Source: Betaproteobacteria bacterium Ga0077527 (GTDB lineage Bacteria; Pseudomonadota; Gammaproteobacteria; Burkholderiales; SG8-41). Taken from it: a stretch of 64,000 nucleotides of DNA. Positions 60,810-64,000 of this stretch are shown here, piece after piece. Position numbers and translations under genes: made by a program. Within the stretch, counting starts at the first letter, position 1. Every line of letters starts with the position of its first letter. The stretch spans positions 62,001-126,000 of the forward strand of contig LNDW01000017.1 of NCBI GenBank assembly GCA_001464815.1. The letters are read 5' to 3'. Below the pieces are notes generated by a model that did no database searches, was not told the DNA's origin, and saw nothing but the letters and a program-made list of their open reading frames with translations.

Positions 60810-61697
60810 TCAACAGCCGCGCTGCCGCAACTGGGATTGCGCGGTGTTAAACAGCACTTCGCTGCCGGTACCGCCGGCCCTGCGTATCTGCGCACAGGTC
60901 GAGCGCCCGGCATAAATCACCGCCACCGCAAGAAAATGTTCCGGTTGTTCCCAGGCGGCAAGGCGGTCAAACAGGGGTTGTGGTGTCGCCGGGTTGTTGA
61001 CCAGCGCGGCCAGCACGAAGGTCTGATATAGCTTGTATTCGATGTCGCTGCGGAAATCGGCGGGCTTCACGCTGCCCAGCCGTTCGGCGATGGCCGGCGT
61101 AATGCGCGGATTGCCGGCAAGCCCGGCCACCCGCTCGTAGCCCAGCGGGCCGCCAGCGATCTCTTCCAGCAACGGCAGCGGCGCATTGGGATTGGCACCG
61201 ACCAGCGACACCAGATAATGCCCGGCGCCGGCCCTGACGATGGCGATGAGCAGATTCGGCGGCGTCGCCGGATTCTTCGCCAGCGCCTTGACCACGTCCT
61301 CGCTCCACAGCGGCACCCGGCGCTTGCTGACCTCGATCAGTGCCTGTGGCGTCGCGGAGGAATCAGAGGCAATACGCATCGCATCCCGGTACATCCAGTA
61401 AGAGCCACCCCAGGCGCCACCCCCCGCGAGGATTGCCGCGGCCAACATCAGGCGCAGCAGCGCCTCGGTCAAATGCCCGGCACGCCAATCCGCCAGCGTG
61501 AACGCCACAAAGGCCAGCGCGCAGGCAAGCGCTGCGGCCAGGCCGCCATACACGGGCACGAACAGCAAGCCGATCGCGGCGGTGGAGTTGGTCGAGGTGA
61601 ACACCGCATGCAGCACCCAGGCCGCGCCGATCATGAAGCCCGCAAGCGCAACCAGAAAATATTGCAGGCGCCGCGCACCGATGAAAAAAGACAGCAT
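60810..61697 (-). CDS. Membrane protein with C-terminal helical repeat region
   Basis: Not recognised. A 295-aa protein; I start at ATG 61697 (MLSFFIGARRLQYFLVALAG) since the track's 440-aa version adds out-of-family residues over the ynfA gene. The first 120 residues hold three to four hydrophobic segments. The rest shows repeated short units such as ALAKNPATPPNLLIAIV, VGANPNAPLPLLEEIAG, LAGNPRITPAIAERL and LVNNPATPQPLFDRLA, a leucine-rich-variant/HEAT-like pattern used for protein binding. Two bases after the ynfA-like stop, so likely co-transcribed. Confidence 0.62.
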   Translation of the reverse strand: MLSFFIGARRLQYFLVALAGFMIGAAWVLHAVFTSTNSTAAIGLLFVPVYGGLAAALACALAFVAFTLADWRAGHLTEALLRLMLAAAILAGGGAWGGSYWMYRDAMRIASDSSATPQALIEVSKRRVPLWSEDVVKALAKNPATPPNLLIAIVRAGAGHYLVSLVGANPNAPLPLLEEIAGGPLGYERVAGLAGNPRITPAIAERLGSVKPADFRSDIEYKLYQTFVLAALVNNPATPQPLFDRLAAWEQPEHFLAVAVIYAGRSTCAQIRRAGGTGSEVLFNTAQSQLRQRGC

Positions 61698-61699
61698 GC

Positions 61700-62029
61700 T
61701 CAGGTCCTCGGCGCGAACATTATGATGGCCATGCCCGCGAGCGCCACCGCGGCACCGGACAGATCCCACGGCGTCGGCCTCACACCGTCCACCAGCCACA
61801 GCCACAGCAGCGCGGTGGCCACATAGACCCCGCCATATGCGGCATACACCCGCCCCGCCGCGGTCGGATGCAGTGTCAGCAACCACACGAACAGCGCCAG
61901 CGCGGCCGCCGCCGGCAGCAGCACCCAGGCCGGCGCGCGGTTGGCGAGCCACAGCATGGGCAGATAACAGCCGAGGATTTCGGCAAGCGCGGTGACAACA
62001 AACAGCGGGACGGTGGAAAGGCTGCCCAT
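61700..62029 (-). CDS. YnfA-family (UPF0060) inner-membrane protein
   Basis: A 109-aa membrane protein with four hydrophobic segments, a good match to YnfA/UPF0060 ([59 protein letters not shown]). It resembles small multidrug transporter proteins in size. I start at ATG 62029 ([12 protein letters not shown]). Function uncertain; E. coli YnfA has been described as an SMR-like efflux protein. Confidence 0.85.
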   Translation of the reverse strand: MGSLSTVPLFVVTALAEILGCYLPMLWLANRAPAWVLLPAAAALALFVWLLTLHPTAAGRVYAAYGGVYVATALLWLWLVDGVRPTPWDLSGAAVALAGMAIIMFAPRT

Positions 62030-62086
62030 GACCAAAGCTTAAATGAAAATCCCGCGGTAAGGATTCATCGTGATCCGCGGTGTCGC

Positions 62087-62115
62087 ATAAAAAACCGGGG
62101 ACGGCGTCCCCGGTT
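62087..62115 (-). terminator. Intrinsic terminator of the TcuA-like gene
   Basis: AACCGGGGAC-GGC-GTCCCCGGTT (62093-62115), a perfect 10-bp stem. On the minus strand it is followed by TTTTATG. Confidence 0.85.
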
Positions 62116-62151
62116 CTTGCAGCCGGCCGCACGAAGCGGCCTGATGACGCC

Positions 62152-63738
62152 TTATTTCTTCTTCACCACCTTTTTCGCGGGTGCTTTTTTTGCCTGCGCT
62201 TTCCTTGCGGCCGTTTTTTTCGACGCCACCTTTTTCAACGTCCTGCCTTTGGCCCTGCCGCCCACCGCCTCCTTCGCCGCCTCGCGCCCGGCAATACGGC
62301 CAAACACGGCGCCGGACATCAAGCCGGTGCCCAGCGGGTAGTTGTAGTGAAACAGGCCGCCGACCATCTCGCCGGCGGTGTAGAGGCCGGGGATCGGCTT
62401 CCAGCCGGTGGAGATCACCTGCGCCTGCTTGTTGATCTTGAGGCCGCCGAAGGTGAAGGTGATGCCGCCGGTGACCGGCCACGACACATAGGGCGGCGTA
62501 TCGAGTTTCTGCGCCCAGTTGGTTTTCGGCGGATCGATGCCTTCGGTATGCAGGCCGTCAAGCGTGGCGGCGTTAAAGGGACCGCCACGGCCGCAGGCGT
62601 CGTTGTATTCCTTCAGCGACTTCATTGCTTCAGCGTGGTTGACGTCGAGCTGCTTCACCAGGCCCTCCAGCGTATCGGACTTGAAGGGTTCGCTGGTCGA
62701 GTACCGTGGTTCAAGCAGGTGCATCGTCTTTGCGTCGAAGATTTGATAAACGAGGCTCTTGGTCTGCTTGAGAATCAGGCCGCCATACTTGGCGTAGGTG
62801 AAGGCCTGGAAATCCACGCCCTCGTCGATCCAGCGCTTGCCCTCGACGTTGATCATCACGCCGTAGGGATAGGACAGGCGGTTGGTCTTGTCGGTGAGTT
62901 CCTTCTTGCCGTAGTCGGGCGCGCTGGCGACGATGGGGGTGGCGTGGCAGCCGCCCCAGTGGCCCCAGGGCATGGCGCCGGCGTCAATCGCCATGCGCAG
63001 GCCGTCGCCGTAATTGAAGTTGGAGCCGCGCACCTTGGCGTGGCCCCATTCCTGGCCGAGGTAATGCGTACGCCAGGCGGGGTTGGTCTCGAAACCGCCG
63101 CAGGCGAGGATCACCGTGCGGGACTTGAGGGTTTCCAGCCCCTTCTCGCCGCGCACCTTGAGACCGCGCACCGCACCCTGCCCGTCGAGATGCAGGTCAA
63201 GCACATGCGCCTCGTAGCGGATGTCGACACCCATGTTCTCGCAGGTCTTGAACCACTGCTGCGACAGTCCGACACCTTCGTGCACGGTGCGCACAATCGC
63301 GCCCTTGGGCCACTTGATCTTGTCGCCGACCTTGATGCCCATCACCGATTTGGCGAGTTCGAAGTGGTGCTTGCCGCTGTCCTGCAGCCAGCAAGTGGTG
63401 TCATAGGATTCGTCGATCAGCAGCTTGGACAACTCGGGATCGCTCTTGCCCTCGGTCACCCGCATCAGGTCTTCGGTGAAGGCCTCGTGCGGATACACCG
63501 GCACGCCGGCACGGAAGCCCGGGTATTCGTTCTCGGCATCGGGCACGAAACGGTCGAGCTCATCGACGTGGTTGAACACGAAGCGGAAAATCGCGCCGCT
63601 GAAGTGGGTGTTGCCGCCGCGCTGTCCTTTCGGCGCCTTCTCCAGCAGCAGCACTTTTTTGGCGCCGTGTTCGCGCGCCGACACCGCCGCCGCGCAGGCT
63701 GCGTTGCCGCCGCCGACGATGATCACATCGTATTCCAT
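62152..63738 (-). CDS. FAD-dependent dehydrogenase, TcuA-like, with basic C-terminal tail
   Basis: A 528-aa flavoprotein of the fumarate reductase/tricarballylate dehydrogenase group. FAD-binding start MEYDVIIVGGGNAACAAAVS, then RGGNTHFSGAIFRF, VILACGGFETNP, YVSWPVTGGITFTFGGLKI and AGEMVGGLFHYNYPLGTGLMSG. In TcuA the enzyme oxidises tricarballylate to cis-aconitate. Residues from about 497 to the end form an unusual Lys/Ala-rich tail (KKVASKKTAARKAQAKKAPA...), a histone H1-like composition absent from typical family members. The coding gene ends before a terminator. Confidence 0.87.
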   Translation of the reverse strand: MEYDVIIVGGGNAACAAAVSAREHGAKKVLLLEKAPKGQRGGNTHFSGAIFRFVFNHVDELDRFVPDAENEYPGFRAGVPVYPHEAFTEDLMRVTEGKSDPELSKLLIDESYDTTCWLQDSGKHHFELAKSVMGIKVGDKIKWPKGAIVRTVHEGVGLSQQWFKTCENMGVDIRYEAHVLDLHLDGQGAVRGLKVRGEKGLETLKSRTVILACGGFETNPAWRTHYLGQEWGHAKVRGSNFNYGDGLRMAIDAGAMPWGHWGGCHATPIVASAPDYGKKELTDKTNRLSYPYGVMINVEGKRWIDEGVDFQAFTYAKYGGLILKQTKSLVYQIFDAKTMHLLEPRYSTSEPFKSDTLEGLVKQLDVNHAEAMKSLKEYNDACGRGGPFNAATLDGLHTEGIDPPKTNWAQKLDTPPYVSWPVTGGITFTFGGLKINKQAQVISTGWKPIPGLYTAGEMVGGLFHYNYPLGTGLMSGAVFGRIAGREAAKEAVGGRAKGRTLKKVASKKTAARKAQAKKAPAKKVVKKK

Positions 63739-63957
63739 TTTTTGGACTCCTGGTCACTGACAAAAAGGCTGGTGCCGTCGGCAACAGCCCGTGATTACGC
63801 CGCCTTGTTGGCGATCTTCATTCTGCGTGGCAGTATGCGATTGCCCATAAAGAGGTGTCAAGAAAGCGGCCTCCGTACTGTCTCTATCTGGACTCCACAA
63901 AGACATCACCGCCGCTGGGTTAAACTGCCCGCTGCATTCCGGAGGAGCACACAAAAA
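63739..63957. other. Intergenic region, divergent promoter area
   Basis: 219 bases between the TcuA-like gene and the last, partial gene. No ORF seen. A ribosome binding site GGAGGAG lies before the ATG at 63958. Confidence 0.5.
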
Positions 63958-64000
63958 TGAACGACGACCGCCGCGCCTCATTGGCAAAAATCAACGCACC
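63958..64000 (+). CDS. Unidentified gene, 5' end only
   Basis: Fourteen codons from ATG 63958 (MNDDRRASLAKINA) to the right edge, preceded by GGAGGAG with suitable spacing. Too short to recognise. Divergent from the TcuA-like gene. Confidence 0.6.

Noticed and set aside
60810-62132. 440-aa version of the membrane protein that covers the ynfA-like gene
   Set aside because: Its first 145 residues read out of frame across the YnfA coding sequence and resemble no protein. The ATG at 61697 is the sensible start.
62080-63960. 626-aa plus-strand ORF opposite the TcuA-like gene
   Set aside because: The minus-strand protein has a clear FAD-binding start and family motifs; the plus-strand frame is its shadow.

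Overview
The window is GC-rich, gene-dense chromosomal DNA. It most likely comes from a betaproteobacterium of the Burkholderiales or a related order. The grounds are the order exbB-exbD-lpxK-trm112-kdsB-adk, four Bug-type (TctC-like) periplasmic receptors, and a typical betaproteobacterial set of housekeeping genes (uup, ppa, nhaA, htpG, radA, alr). No rRNA, tRNA, CRISPR array, complete IS or prophage was seen. Taxonomy is inference only.

Layout. 1-9.2 kb: uup (cut by the left edge), exbB/exbD, lpxK, a 59-aa Trm112 protein absent from the ORF track, kdsB, adk, a PPi-type phosphofructokinase and an H+-translocating pyrophosphatase. This is an envelope/LPS block followed by a pyrophosphate-energy block. 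9.2-24.4 kb: DUF599, FIST, GST, soluble ppa, nhaA, a TerC/Alx protein behind a probable Mn2+ (yybP-ykoY) riboswitch, an FAH-family hydrolase, a beta-propeller, a histidine phosphatase, a MITE-like element, a ketopantoate-reductase-like protein, an EAL protein, a lipoprotein, htpG and an APC permease.

24.4-31.5 kb is the most unusual region. Six paralogous class I SAM-methyltransferase-fold proteins each carry a Sec signal peptide. Five are translationally coupled head-to-tail and the sixth lies just beyond a divergent membrane spermidine-synthase-like gene. Their motif order recalls the FAM173 (ANTKMT/ATPSCKMT) lysine methyltransferases, but they appear to be exported, to a compartment where SAM is not expected.

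31.5-45.1 kb is catabolic: acyl-CoA dehydrogenase, etfBA, MmgE/PrpD, ADP-forming acyl-CoA synthetase, a second acyl-CoA dehydrogenase, an SDR, three Bug receptors and a divergent IclR regulator with paired operator-like palindromes. 45.1-46.2 kb is a small accessory patch (membrane protein, BrnTA toxin-antitoxin, palindromic repeats). 46.3-64 kb holds radA, an alpha/beta hydrolase, alr, a LysR regulator, a YbhN-like membrane protein, a cupin, CbbO/CbbQ (no RuBisCO in view), an NHL lipoprotein, an isocitrate-lyase-family enzyme, two small ORFs separated by one in-frame TGA, a DsbA/HCCA-isomerase protein, a fourth Bug receptor, YnfA and a TcuA-like flavoprotein with a basic histone-like tail.

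Across the window at least eleven short A/T-rich elements of the form TAA-N4-TTG(A/T)TT lie between or at the edges of genes. They resemble IHF sites and form a dispersed family. Start sites were reassigned where the ORF track extended upstream of a plausible ribosome binding site, signal peptide or coupled start.
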